Origin: Gammaproteobacteria bacterium | GTDB lineage: Bacteria; Pseudomonadota; Gammaproteobacteria; Steroidobacterales; Steroidobacteraceae | Direction of reading: 5' to 3' | Length of the DNA: 40,814 bases | Assembly: GCA_012026925.1 (NCBI GenBank) | Contig: VEPJ01000236.1 | Span: forward strand, 1-40,814 | Part shown: positions 1-6,438 of the stretch, piece after piece | How positions within the stretch are numbered: the stretch's first letter is position 1 | How the letters are laid out: the number at the start of each line of letters is the position of its first letter | Translations under genes and position numbers: made by a program | The notes under the pieces: model-generated | Database searches by the model: none | Seen by the model: the letters and a program-made list of their open reading frames with translations, nothing else | What the model was told of the DNA's origin: nothing

Positions 1-99
1 GGCGCGCGTGACTGGGACAGCGCCGAGTCGATCCAGTTGATCCAGCGCGCGTTCGCCGGCCGCGGTCGCACCGCGCCGGCGATCGCCGTGAGCAACTGA
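1..99 (+). CDS. C-terminal end of an unidentified protein (partial)
   Basis: Frame 1 is open from the first base of the window to a TGA at 97-99 and gives 32 residues containing DWDSAESIQLIQRAF and ending AIAVSN. Only the tail is present, so no domain can be recognised and no function is offered. It is convergent with the TauD-like gene, whose stop lies 75 bases further on. That gap is GC-rich, including a self-complementary CGGCCGCGGCCG at 162-173, and holds no other gene that I can see. Confidence 0.5.
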   Translation, partial: GARDWDSAESIQLIQRAFAGRGRTAPAIAVSN

Positions 100-174
100 C
101 GTCGGTGTGCGGTCGCGCGCACCCGGGAACGTCGGGGGCGAAGGTCCGGCATTGAACCAGTCGGCCGCGGCCGC

Positions 175-1164
175 TCAGACCGTGATCCAGAGCCTGAGCA
201 GGTGCCGCTTGCGCTCGTCCTCCGGATGATCCTTGTAGTCCGTGCGAGCGTGGATCACGGTGTGGTTCGACAGCAGTTGCACGTCACCCGGCTCGAGTTC
301 CATGTCGATGTAGAACTCCGGTGAGCACGAGATCTCGTCGTACAGATCGAGCAGTTCTCTCTCGGCGTCGGTGAGCCGTACACCGGCGTGGCGCTGTGCC
401 GTGCGGAAATACTCGGAGTGCCAGAACGTCCTCAGCACCCCGCCGGCGTACCGGCACGGCGGGATTGGCAGCGCCTTGAGACCATTCGCCTCGGCCTCGT
501 CGCGCGTGTCGAGCATGAATGGCTCGAACAGCCGCGGCGCAAGGTCGGGCCGGCGACGCAGCAGTTCGTTGTAGACGCTTACGGACGAAGCGATTCGACT
601 GAGTCCGCCGGACTCTGCCTTCCGCAGGCACAGCAGCCCGACCATGTCCGCGGCGTCGCAGTGGAACGGGATGTCCTGGGTGGTCATGTACTGGCGCACG
701 TAGCGGTCCGTCTTGTCAGCGCCGGTGTCGCGAACATGCCCGAGAAGATCGCCCTTGCGGTTCTGCGCGCCCGGCCGTCCGAGGTGCTGGCCCAGGCCCC
801 AGAAGAACGCCGAGGATTCTTCGACCGACCAGCATTCGACTGGCACGCCCGAGACGACCTGCAGGCCACGTCCGGTAGCCACCTCGTCGCGCCAGATGCG
901 GATCCGTGCTGCCAGCGTCGGCAGCGGGAAATCGGCCTTGGTCATCGCCGAGAGCGGCCGCGACCGAGTCGTCCACGAGTCCACCGCCCGTCGAAGTTCG
1001 GCGGCCTCGTCCGGGCTCAGCCGCACGCGCCACGGTGCACCGTCCAGGTCGCGCCGTTTCCAGGCAGCGGGCGAGGAGACCGGCGCCAGCGCCGGACCCT
1101 CGTGCGGCCGATCGAAGTAGGTCAGCGTCTGCTGCAGGAACGGCAGGTACGCGGGTTCGCTCAT
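175..1164 (-). CDS. TauD/TfdA-family Fe(II)/2-oxoglutarate-dependent dioxygenase
   Basis: This 329-residue protein belongs to the TauD/TfdA superfamily, which uses Fe(II), O2 and 2-oxoglutarate to hydroxylate small substrates, often releasing a leaving group such as sulfite. The iron-binding HxD is visible as H168-C-D170 (IPFHCDAAD). The distal histidine is probably H305 in SNHTVIHARTDY, and the basic tail RKRHLLRLW would hold the 2-oxoglutarate carboxylate. There is no signal peptide, so it should be cytosolic. The start is 12 bases after the arsM stop, with a GAGG ribosome site at the arsM terminus, so it looks like the last gene of the ars operon. Substrate is unknown; the context suggests an arsenic or organoarsenical connection, but that is inference. 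The fold is secure, the specificity is not. Confidence 0.85.
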   Translation of the reverse strand: MSEPAYLPFLQQTLTYFDRPHEGPALAPVSSPAAWKRRDLDGAPWRVRLSPDEAAELRRAVDSWTTRSRPLSAMTKADFPLPTLAARIRIWRDEVATGRGLQVVSGVPVECWSVEESSAFFWGLGQHLGRPGAQNRKGDLLGHVRDTGADKTDRYVRQYMTTQDIPFHCDAADMVGLLCLRKAESGGLSRIASSVSVYNELLRRRPDLAPRLFEPFMLDTRDEAEANGLKALPIPPCRYAGGVLRTFWHSEYFRTAQRHAGVRLTDAERELLDLYDEISCSPEFYIDMELEPGDVQLLSNHTVIHARTDYKDHPEDERKRHLLRLWITV

Positions 1165-1176
1165 GGCACGGTCGCC

Positions 1177-1992
1177 TCAGATGAACGGCTTGCGGGCCCT
1201 CACGAACGCGCTCATGAACTTCCCATCGACCTTGGGGGCCAGCGCAGCCGCGTCGAGTCCGCTCGCGGCGATGAAGTCCCTCGCATCTTCCACGCGATAG
1301 ACGCGCGTCGGCTCGACGTCGATCCCCGTGAATCCGGCGGTTGCGAGCTTGTCGCGATAGACCTGCTCGTCGAGCGCGCCCGCCACGCATCCGACCCACG
1401 CGAGGACGCTGGCACGGATTTGGGGCTCGATCTCACCCCGAGTCACGACATCCGACACCGCGAACCGGCCGCCCGGCCTCAGGACGCGGAACGCCTCGCG
1501 CAACACCTGGTCCTTGTCCGCCGAGAGGTTGATGACGCAGTTCGAGATGATCACGTCGACCGAGTCGTCCGGCAGCGGGATGTGCTCGATCTCGCCCTTC
1601 AGGAATTCGACGTTCGTTGCCCCGGCCCTGCGCTTGTTCTCGTTCGCGAGGGCCAGCATGTCGTCGGTCATGTCGAGACCGTAGGCCTTGCCCGTCGGGC
1701 CGACGCGCCTCGCGGACAGCAGCACGTCGATGCCGCCGCCGGAGCCGAGGTCCAGCACGACTTCGCCCGGCTGCAGCTCGGCGAGTGCCGTGGGATTGCC
1801 GCAGCCGAGGGACGCCAGCACGGCAGCCTCGGGCAGGTCCTTCGTCTGCGCGACGTCATAGAGGTCCGACGTGATTGGATCGCAGCAGGACGGCGCCGGC
1901 CCGCAGCACGACGACTCCGCCTTGATGGAGATCACCTTGCGGGCGGCCTCGCCGTACTTCTCCTTCACGACCTGCTTGATGTCGGTGCTCAT
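1177..1992 (-). CDS. arsM: Arsenite S-adenosylmethionine methyltransferase ArsM
   Basis: ArsM methylates As(III) to mono-, di- and trimethyl species using S-adenosylmethionine in the cytosol. The 271-residue product has the SAM site [15 protein letters not shown] at residues 78-92 and cysteines C64 (SLGCGNP), C152 (ISNCVINLS) and C202 (VGCVAGA). The 50-residue spacing of the last two matches the As-binding pair of characterised ArsM enzymes (C174/C224 of the Cyanidioschyzon enzyme). An N-terminal CCGPAPSCC cluster (C29, C30, C36, C37) adds further thiols. An AGGAGG ribosome site lies 5 bases before the ATG. The gene sits 18 bases after acr3 and just before the TauD-like gene in the ars operon, so it should be induced by arsenite through ArsR. 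Confidence 0.95.
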   Translation of the reverse strand: MSTDIKQVVKEKYGEAARKVISIKAESSCCGPAPSCCDPITSDLYDVAQTKDLPEAAVLASLGCGNPTALAELQPGEVVLDLGSGGGIDVLLSARRVGPTGKAYGLDMTDDMLALANENKRRAGATNVEFLKGEIEHIPLPDDSVDVIISNCVINLSADKDQVLREAFRVLRPGGRFAVSDVVTRGEIEPQIRASVLAWVGCVAGALDEQVYRDKLATAGFTGIDVEPTRVYRVEDARDFIAASGLDAAALAPKVDGKFMSAFVRARKPFI

Positions 1993-2010
1993 GGGGTCCT
2001 CCTGGGCCAG

Positions 2011-3084
2011 TCAGGCCCTGGCCGGTGTCTGCGCGGCCCCCGGGCCGCCGAACCAGCGTTGCTGAAATCGAAGCGCGACGTGCACGAGCGCGATCATCAC
2101 TGGCACCTCGACGAGGGGTCCGATGACCGCAGCGAACGCGACGCCCGAACCGATGCCGTAAACGGCGACCGCCACGGCGATCGCCAGCTCGAAGTTGTTG
2201 CTCGCGGCGGTGAACGAGAGCGTCGCGCACTTCGGGTAGTTCGCGCCCACGCGGCGTCCCATGGCGAACGACACCAGGAACATGACGACGAAGTAGATGA
2301 GCAGCGGGATCGCGATCCGCACGACGTCCGTGGGAATCGTGACGATCAGCTTTCCCTTGAGGCTGAACATCACGACGATCGTGAAGAGCAGTGCCACGAG
2401 CGTGATCGGGCTGATCATCGGCACGAAGCGGCCGTGGTACCAGTCCTTGCTCACGAAACGCAGCATCACGATCCGGGTCAGCACGCCCGCAATGCACGGA
2501 ATGCCGAGGTAGACGAATACGCTCCTGGCGATCTGGGTGATCGAGATGTCGACCACCGAGCCGTGCAGCCCGAACAATGGCGGCAGGACGGTGACGAACA
2601 CCCAGGCGTACAGGCTGTAGAACAGCACCTGGAAGATAGAGTTGAATGCCACGAGCCCCGCGGCGTATTCCGTCGAGCCGCCGGCCAGCTCGTTCCACAC
2701 GATCACCATGGCGATGCAGCGCGCGAGCCCGATCAGGATCAGGCCGGCCATGTACTCGGGCTTGTCGGCGAGGAACGCGACTGCCAGCAGGAACATGAGC
2801 ACCGGCCCGATGACCCAGTTCTGGACGAGCGACAGGGCGAGGACCTTCCCATCGCGGAAGACGTCCGGCAGGTCCTCGTAGCGAACCTTCGCGAAGGGCG
2901 GGTACATCATCAGGATCAGTCCGATCGCGATCGGGAGGTTCGTCGTGCCGACGCTGAAGCGATCGACGAACGATTCGACGCCGGGTACGAACCAGCCGAT
3001 TCCGATGCCGAGCGCCATCGCGCCGAAGATCCAAACCGTCAGGTAACGGTCGAGGAAGGAGAGCCGGCTCGTGACGGTGGCCAT
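2011..3084 (-). CDS. acr3: Arsenite efflux permease Acr3
   Basis: Acr3 is an inner-membrane carrier of the BART/BASS superfamily that expels arsenite using the proton gradient. The 357-residue protein has about ten hydrophobic segments. The conserved thiol is C123 ([13 protein letters not shown]) and the conserved acidic residue is E299 ([11 protein letters not shown]). Their 176-residue spacing equals that of the essential C129/E305 pair in the Alkaliphilus Acr3. A GAGGT ribosome site lies 7 bases before the ATG. It follows arsC by 10 bases and precedes arsM by 18, so reduction, export and methylation are co-expressed. It is not related to E. coli ArsB despite sometimes carrying that name. 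Confidence 0.95.
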   Translation of the reverse strand: MATVTSRLSFLDRYLTVWIFGAMALGIGIGWFVPGVESFVDRFSVGTTNLPIAIGLILMMYPPFAKVRYEDLPDVFRDGKVLALSLVQNWVIGPVLMFLLAVAFLADKPEYMAGLILIGLARCIAMVIVWNELAGGSTEYAAGLVAFNSIFQVLFYSLYAWVFVTVLPPLFGLHGSVVDISITQIARSVFVYLGIPCIAGVLTRIVMLRFVSKDWYHGRFVPMISPITLVALLFTIVVMFSLKGKLIVTIPTDVVRIAIPLLIYFVVMFLVSFAMGRRVGANYPKCATLSFTAASNNFELAIAVAVAVYGIGSGVAFAAVIGPLVEVPVMIALVHVALRFQQRWFGGPGAAQTPARA

Positions 3085-3094
3085 GGTTCGACCT

Positions 3095-3589
3095 CTACGA
3101 GCGGGATATCCCGAGCAACGCGGTTCGCAGGGCGGTGTCGTCCAGCGACTCCAGCCGCAGTGCCAGCAGTTGCAGAATCCGGTAGCCGATCGCCTGGCGC
3201 GTCAGGTCGAAGGCCGTGCGGCGGGCCATCTCGTCGCCGGGCGCGTTCGAGGGATCCGGATAGCCCCAGTGCACCCTCACCGGGCTGCCGGGCCAGATCG
3301 GGCACACCTCGTTCGCGGCGCTGTCGCAGACGGTGATGACGACGCGCATCCGGGGCGCGTCGGGACGCGCGAACTCGTCCCAGCTCTTGCTGCGGACGCC
3401 TTCGGTCGAGATGCCGGCGTCGGCGAGCTCCGCGACGGCGAGGGGGGTGATCCGGCCGCTGGGCGCGCTGCCGGCGCTGTACGCACGGACGTCGACCCCG
3501 AGGCGCGCGGCGTGGTGGTTGAGCATCGATTCGGCCAGCACGCTGCGGGCCGAGTTGTGCGTGCAGAGGACCAGGATGTTCGTCGTCAT
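3095..3589 (-). CDS. arsC: Arsenate reductase, thioredoxin-coupled (LMW-phosphatase type)
   Basis: This cytosolic enzyme reduces arsenate to arsenite so that Acr3 can export it. The 164-residue protein opens with a low-molecular-weight tyrosine phosphatase P-loop, C9-THNSA-R15 (CX5R). A second cysteine pair, C88 and C95 ([12 protein letters not shown]), has the 7-residue spacing of C82/C89 in Staphylococcus ArsC. That triple-cysteine relay identifies the thioredoxin-dependent class rather than the glutaredoxin class. The C-terminal tail after about residue 135 is longer than in the minimal family and ends in LLGISRS. The ATG lies 10 bases after the arsR stop. Confidence 0.95.
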   Translation of the reverse strand: MTTNILVLCTHNSARSVLAESMLNHHAARLGVDVRAYSAGSAPSGRITPLAVAELADAGISTEGVRSKSWDEFARPDAPRMRVVITVCDSAANEVCPIWPGSPVRVHWGYPDPSNAPGDEMARRTAFDLTRQAIGYRILQLLALRLESLDDTALRTALLGISRS

Positions 3590-3599
3590 GCGCGTCAGC

Positions 3600-3923
3600 T
3601 CAGCAGCGGCGGGTGGGTGGAGCAGGCGCCTCGCAGGTTGCGCCCTGGCAGCAGTTCTCGGTCATGTACGCGAGCAGGGCGTTCATGGCGGCGTAGTCGG
3701 CGCGGTAGATCAGGTTGCGACCGCTGCGCTCCTGGGTGACGAGGCCCGCGTTGACCAGCTCCTTGAGGTGGAACGAGAGGGTCGCCGGCGACACCTTGAG
3801 CCGCTTGCCGATCGCGCCGGGGGTCGCGCCCGGCTGCCCTGCGACGACCAGCGCCCGAAAGACCCTGAGCCGGTTGGCCTGCGACAGGGCCGAAAGTGCC
3901 TTGAGGACTGACTGCTCTTTCAT
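3600..3923 (-). CDS. arsR: ArsR/SmtB-family arsenite-responsive repressor
   Basis: This 107-residue winged-helix repressor is the first gene of the ars operon. Its recognition helix lies around LKVSPATLSFHLKELVNAG (residues 42-60). It lacks the classical ELCVCDL arsenite site in the DNA-binding helix. Instead it carries a C-terminal cluster, C91-C92 and C97 (ENCCQGATC), plus C107 as the last residue. This arrangement resembles Acidithiobacillus ferrooxidans ArsR (C95, C96, C102), where C-terminal cysteines bind As(III). The ATG has no Shine-Dalgarno-like sequence before it and lies one base from an inverted repeat, suggesting tight autoregulation and possibly a leaderless or very short-leadered transcript. 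Confidence 0.93.
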   Translation of the reverse strand: MKEQSVLKALSALSQANRLRVFRALVVAGQPGATPGAIGKRLKVSPATLSFHLKELVNAGLVTQERSGRNLIYRADYAAMNALLAYMTENCCQGATCEAPAPPTRRC

Positions 3924-3924
3924 A

Positions 3925-3942
3925 ATTCGACAAATATCGAAT
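3925..3942. promoter_or_regulatory. arsO: Candidate ArsR operator 1 (inverted repeat)
   Basis: A perfect 6-6-6 inverted repeat, ATTCGA-CAAATA-TCGAAT, lies one base upstream of the arsR start codon. ArsR/SmtB proteins bind AT-rich imperfect 12-2-12 or shorter dyads at this location. The surrounding 40 bases are strikingly AT-rich for this chromosome. The role is inferred from position and symmetry. Confidence 0.65.
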
Positions 3943-3957
3943 AGATAGGCAATCTAT
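3941..3957. promoter_or_regulatory. Candidate ArsR operator 2 (inverted repeat)
   Basis: A second perfect dyad, ATAGAT-AGGCA-ATCTAT, shares two bases with the first, so the two dyads together form a 33-bp region. On the minus strand a possible -10 element TAGATT (3951-3956) lies in this dyad, with a weak -35 TTTCCA (3975-3980) 18 bases upstream. Bound repressor would then mask the promoter. The promoter call is tentative. Confidence 0.5.
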
Positions 3958-3997
3958 CACAGTGCCCCGGGGCTTGGAAACGGTGGCTTGCCGCGAT

Positions 3998-4702
3998 TCA
4001 GCCGGACTCCAGTTCCTCGGCGACGATCGCAAGCACGCGCGGGGAGAGGACGAGGCCGACGTGGGTTTCGTCGACCTCGACGTGGCGGACGTTCGGCGAC
4101 CATTTGTCGATGCAGGCCCGCCAGGCAACGATGCCGTCGCGCTTCGAATAGATGGCGGTGACGGGGACGCGGAGCGGCGTGGCGTAGCGGTCCCGGACCG
4201 CGCGCTCGATCTGGTCGAGGTCATGGCCCTGCGCGCGATACCGCTCGGCGGTCGCCGTGTAACGCGGTCCGCCGATCACCGGGCTCCCGAGCGTGATCAC
4301 CCTGCGGATCTGCGCGGGATGCTCGCGGGCGTACTCGCGACCGATGTAGCCACCGAGGCTCCAGCCGACCATGACCACCGGGCCGCCGGCGTGATCGACC
4401 GCCGATTGCACGATCGGCTCGAGATCGGCGCGCAGCCGTTTCGCCTCCCCGTCGTTCCGGCCGAGGCCCCAGTCGCGTACGCGGTGTCCCACGCGACGCA
4501 GGGCGATCTCCAGGATGCGCATCGCGCGGGGTCCGGTGCCGAACCCGGGCAACAGGATCACGGACTGCGGTCGAGTCGTGCGGCGCGACTTCATGCCCAG
4601 CCATGACGGCACCCAGCCCAACGCGTCGACGGGCAAGCGCAATTCCTGCAGCGTGTCGAGCCTGCTGCGAGGCGAGATCGGGTCGTAACTGATCGGACTC
4701 AT
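3998..4702 (-). CDS. Alpha/beta-hydrolase (serine esterase/lipase-like), second of a pair
   Basis: This 234-residue hydrolase has a complete putative catalytic triad: nucleophile S115 in the elbow GWSLGG, acid D189 in YSKRDGIVAW and base H214 in DETHVGL. The N-terminal strand SVILLPGFGTGP would form the oxyanion hole. No signal peptide is seen. The ATG at 4702 overlaps the stop of the preceding hydrolase as ATGA, which implies translational coupling and a shared role. The sequence continuous with its N-terminus lies in a non-coding frame of that upstream gene, so the overlap start is preferred. The substrate (lipid, ester or polyester) cannot be read from sequence. The 74 bases between its stop and arsR contain the ars promoter. 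Confidence 0.85.
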   Translation of the reverse strand: MSPISYDPISPRSRLDTLQELRLPVDALGWVPSWLGMKSRRTTRPQSVILLPGFGTGPRAMRILEIALRRVGHRVRDWGLGRNDGEAKRLRADLEPIVQSAVDHAGGPVVMVGWSLGGYIGREYAREHPAQIRRVITLGSPVIGGPRYTATAERYRAQGHDLDQIERAVRDRYATPLRVPVTAIYSKRDGIVAWRACIDKWSPNVRHVEVDETHVGLVLSPRVLAIVAEELESG

Positions 4703-5889
4703 CGGGGCGGCCGCGACAGCCACGAGCTCAGCTGCGCGTAGACCTCGGCTCGGTGGAGCAGTTCGAGGTGTCCCATTTCGTACCCGATCCATTGGCGCGC
4801 CTTCGGAATCCGCAACGAGCGACTGCGCTCTGCGTGCCTGCCGAGCGCGCTGTCGAGCGGAACGAGACCGTCGCCGACGAGGCGATCGGCGAGCAGGCTG
4901 CGGCGCGTTCCGACGGTGGCTGCCATGGCGAAGCAGTCGACGCCCTTCGGCAGTGGCACGACGCGGTGACTTCCGGGCGTAATGGATCCATGCCGAAGGT
5001 CGCGGATGCCGGCGCTGCGTGCCTTGCCGAACCGGGTGAACGGAGCGGAGTAAGGGCTCAGCTGCAGCACGTAGTCGAGACCGTGGCCGCCGCGCTCGAG
5101 GGGAGCGCCGTGGTGCGGAGTGCCCAGGAACACGAGCCTGCGGAGTTTCGGAAGCCAGCCTTGGCGACGCTCTTCGCCGACCAGGCACGCACTGCGCGCC
5201 ACCAGGCCGCCCATGCTGTGCCCGACGATTGCGATCTCTTCGACGGGTCCCGGCCATCTCGCTACGAGCTGCTCGAGGAGTTCCGCGAACCGCCTGCCGT
5301 TCTCCGCGATGTGCAGGCCGCTGTTGTAGCGCAGGTAAAGCGGCGTCCAACCCTGCTCTTCGGCCAGGGCCGCGCCGTGGCTGTAACCCTCGCGCGTCCA
5401 TTGCTCGACGCTCATGCACAGCCCGTGCACGAACACGAGAATCTTCCCCGTCGGCGCGGGTCGGCCGTCGGAATCGAAATGGGCGCCCGGGTCATGCGCG
5501 TCGACGGACAGGCCGTCATGGAAGAAGCCCATCTCGATCGCGAGCGGATTGGCGGTGCGCACGAGATAGTCCCCGTACACACCGTTCAGGATCGAGACGA
5601 GCGCATTGCGGCCGGGAGTCGTCTCACCCGCGGGCAGCAGTCCTTCCACGGGAGCCAGCGATGCATCGAGCCCCTGGCCGATGAGCCGCATGCTGCCGCG
5701 GATGCTGCGATACACGAAGCCCGTGATGCCCTGCGTGGCCTCCACGATTGGCTGGCCGAGCGGACCGGGCCGGCGCTGGATCGTGCGATGCATGCGTTCG
5801 ACCACGTCGACGACGCCGGCGGACGCGTCGAGCAGCATCCTGCTCGCGCCGCGAACGTCGGACACGTGGTTACGGGAAATACCTGCCAT
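4699..5889 (-). CDS. Alpha/beta-hydrolase (PGAP1/lipase-like), first of a pair
   Basis: The protein has 396 residues. The first 110 form a less conserved helical region (MHRTIQRRPGPLGQPIVEAT and following), then an alpha/beta-hydrolase core begins at KILVFVHGLCMS with an oxyanion-hole HG at 155-156. The nucleophile elbow is GHSMGG with S225, the probable acid is D340 (LVGDGLVPLDSA) and the base is H374 (YEMGHLELL). The motif LVFLGTPHHGAPLERGGH is typical of PGAP1-like and triacylglycerol-lipase-like esterases. No signal peptide is evident. An AGGAG ribosome site lies 9 bases before the ATG. The gene starts 15 bases after an XRE regulator stop and overlaps the second hydrolase by four bases. 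Substrate unknown. Confidence 0.88.
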   Translation of the reverse strand: MAGISRNHVSDVRGASRMLLDASAGVVDVVERMHRTIQRRPGPLGQPIVEATQGITGFVYRSIRGSMRLIGQGLDASLAPVEGLLPAGETTPGRNALVSILNGVYGDYLVRTANPLAIEMGFFHDGLSVDAHDPGAHFDSDGRPAPTGKILVFVHGLCMSVEQWTREGYSHGAALAEEQGWTPLYLRYNSGLHIAENGRRFAELLEQLVARWPGPVEEIAIVGHSMGGLVARSACLVGEERRQGWLPKLRRLVFLGTPHHGAPLERGGHGLDYVLQLSPYSAPFTRFGKARSAGIRDLRHGSITPGSHRVVPLPKGVDCFAMAATVGTRRSLLADRLVGDGLVPLDSALGRHAERSRSLRIPKARQWIGYEMGHLELLHRAEVYAQLSSWLSRPPR

Positions 5890-5904
5890 GGCAAGCGCTC
5901 CTCG

Positions 5905-6225
5905 TCAGCCGCTCAGGGCCTTGATGACGTCCAGCGGGTTGTTGCGGATCGCGCGGAGCAGGGCGCGGGCCGGGCCGGTCGGCTGTCGGCGACCCTGTTC
6001 CCAATTGCGCAGCGTGGAAAGTTCGATGTCGAGCAGCTCGGCGAACTTGGCCTGGGAGAGCCCCGTCCGCTGCCGGATTGCCCGAACGTCGACTGCGTCC
6101 GCGGCCGCCGGGGGTGCGGCGGGTCTCGGGACGCCCAACAGCCGGGCGACGCGCTCGCGGCGCTTGCGCCGCAGGACCCGGGCGGTCTCGAGCAGCGTCT
6201 CGAAGGTCTCGCGGTCGATCGTCAC
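5905..6225 (-). CDS. XRE-family helix-turn-helix regulator (NadS/HigA-like)
   Basis: This 106-residue DNA-binding protein has a Cro/C1-type helix-turn-helix at about residues 45-98 (TGLSQAKFAELLDIELSTLR, then NWEQGRRQPTGPA). The C-terminal LLRAIRNNPLDVIKAL is characteristic of the NadS/HigA-2 antitoxin-like group. A 40-residue basic N-terminal helix precedes it. The start is GTG at 6225, the first in-frame start after the proposed promoter, with only a weak ribosome site. No RelE/HigB-type toxin is adjacent: the upstream neighbour is a divergent flavoprotein and downstream are two hydrolases. It may therefore be an orphan or dedicated regulator of the hydrolase pair. Autoregulation is suggested by dyads over its promoter. 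Confidence 0.88.
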   Translation of the reverse strand: MTIDRETFETLLETARVLRRKRRERVARLLGVPRPAAPPAAADAVDVRAIRQRTGLSQAKFAELLDIELSTLRNWEQGRRQPTGPARALLRAIRNNPLDVIKALSG

Positions 6226-6252
6226 CGTTCGGGCGCTCGCGGTCTGGATGCA

Positions 6253-6292
6253 GCGTACCGTACGCCAGCGACGTACCTACGTCAATGACGTA
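6253..6292. repeat. Clustered inverted repeats, candidate XRE operators
   Basis: Three related half-site arrangements sit within 40 bases: GCGTAC-C-GTACGC (6253-6265), GACGTA-CC-TACGTC (6270-6283) and TACGTC-AAT-GACGTA (6278-6292, sharing its left arm with the previous dyad). All arms are perfect. The core GTAC or ACGTA half-site occurs five times. The cluster covers the -35 and -10 of the XRE gene, so autorepression is the simplest reading. Confidence 0.6.
6257..6285 (-). promoter_or_regulatory. Probable sigma-70 promoter of the XRE/hydrolase unit
   Basis: On the minus strand, TTGACG (6280-6285) is a five-of-six match to the -35 consensus. It is followed after 17 bases by TACGGT (6257-6262) as a -10. 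Transcription would start near 6250, leaving about 25 bases to the GTG start. Both hexamers fall inside dyad repeats, as expected for a repressible promoter. Confidence 0.5.
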
Positions 6293-6372
6293 CTGGCTGA
6301 TTCATGATCGCAGGCGATCGTGGATGCGCCTGGCGTGACGCGCGGCTACCCGACGGCAGCGGTGATCGCGAA

Positions 6373-6402
6373 TTGACAGCGTCTTGCCGCTCCCTTCATG
6401 GT
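6373..6402 (+). promoter_or_regulatory. Candidate promoter for the CoA-disulfide reductase gene
   Basis: A perfect -35 hexamer TTGACA (6373-6378) is followed after 18 bases by a weak -10 CATGGT (6397-6402). It lies about 40 bases before the ATG at 6439. A perfect dyad GATCGC-AG-GCGATC at 6306-6319 lies further upstream. Only the -35 is convincing. Confidence 0.35.
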
Positions 6403-6438
6403 GCATGGCAACTCGATCGAGCCGGACGGGAGACGGGG

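Noticed and set aside
388-3336. Very long open frame (982 codons) antisense to the ars operon.
   Set aside because: It is a mirror of high-GC3 codon use in arsC, acr3, arsM and the dioxygenase. Its product is rich in Arg, Asp, His and Gln, with no recognisable domain or ribosome site.
5905-6225. A type II toxin-antitoxin pair.
   Set aside because: The XRE protein is antitoxin-like, but no toxin-sized gene is found on either side within the same unit.
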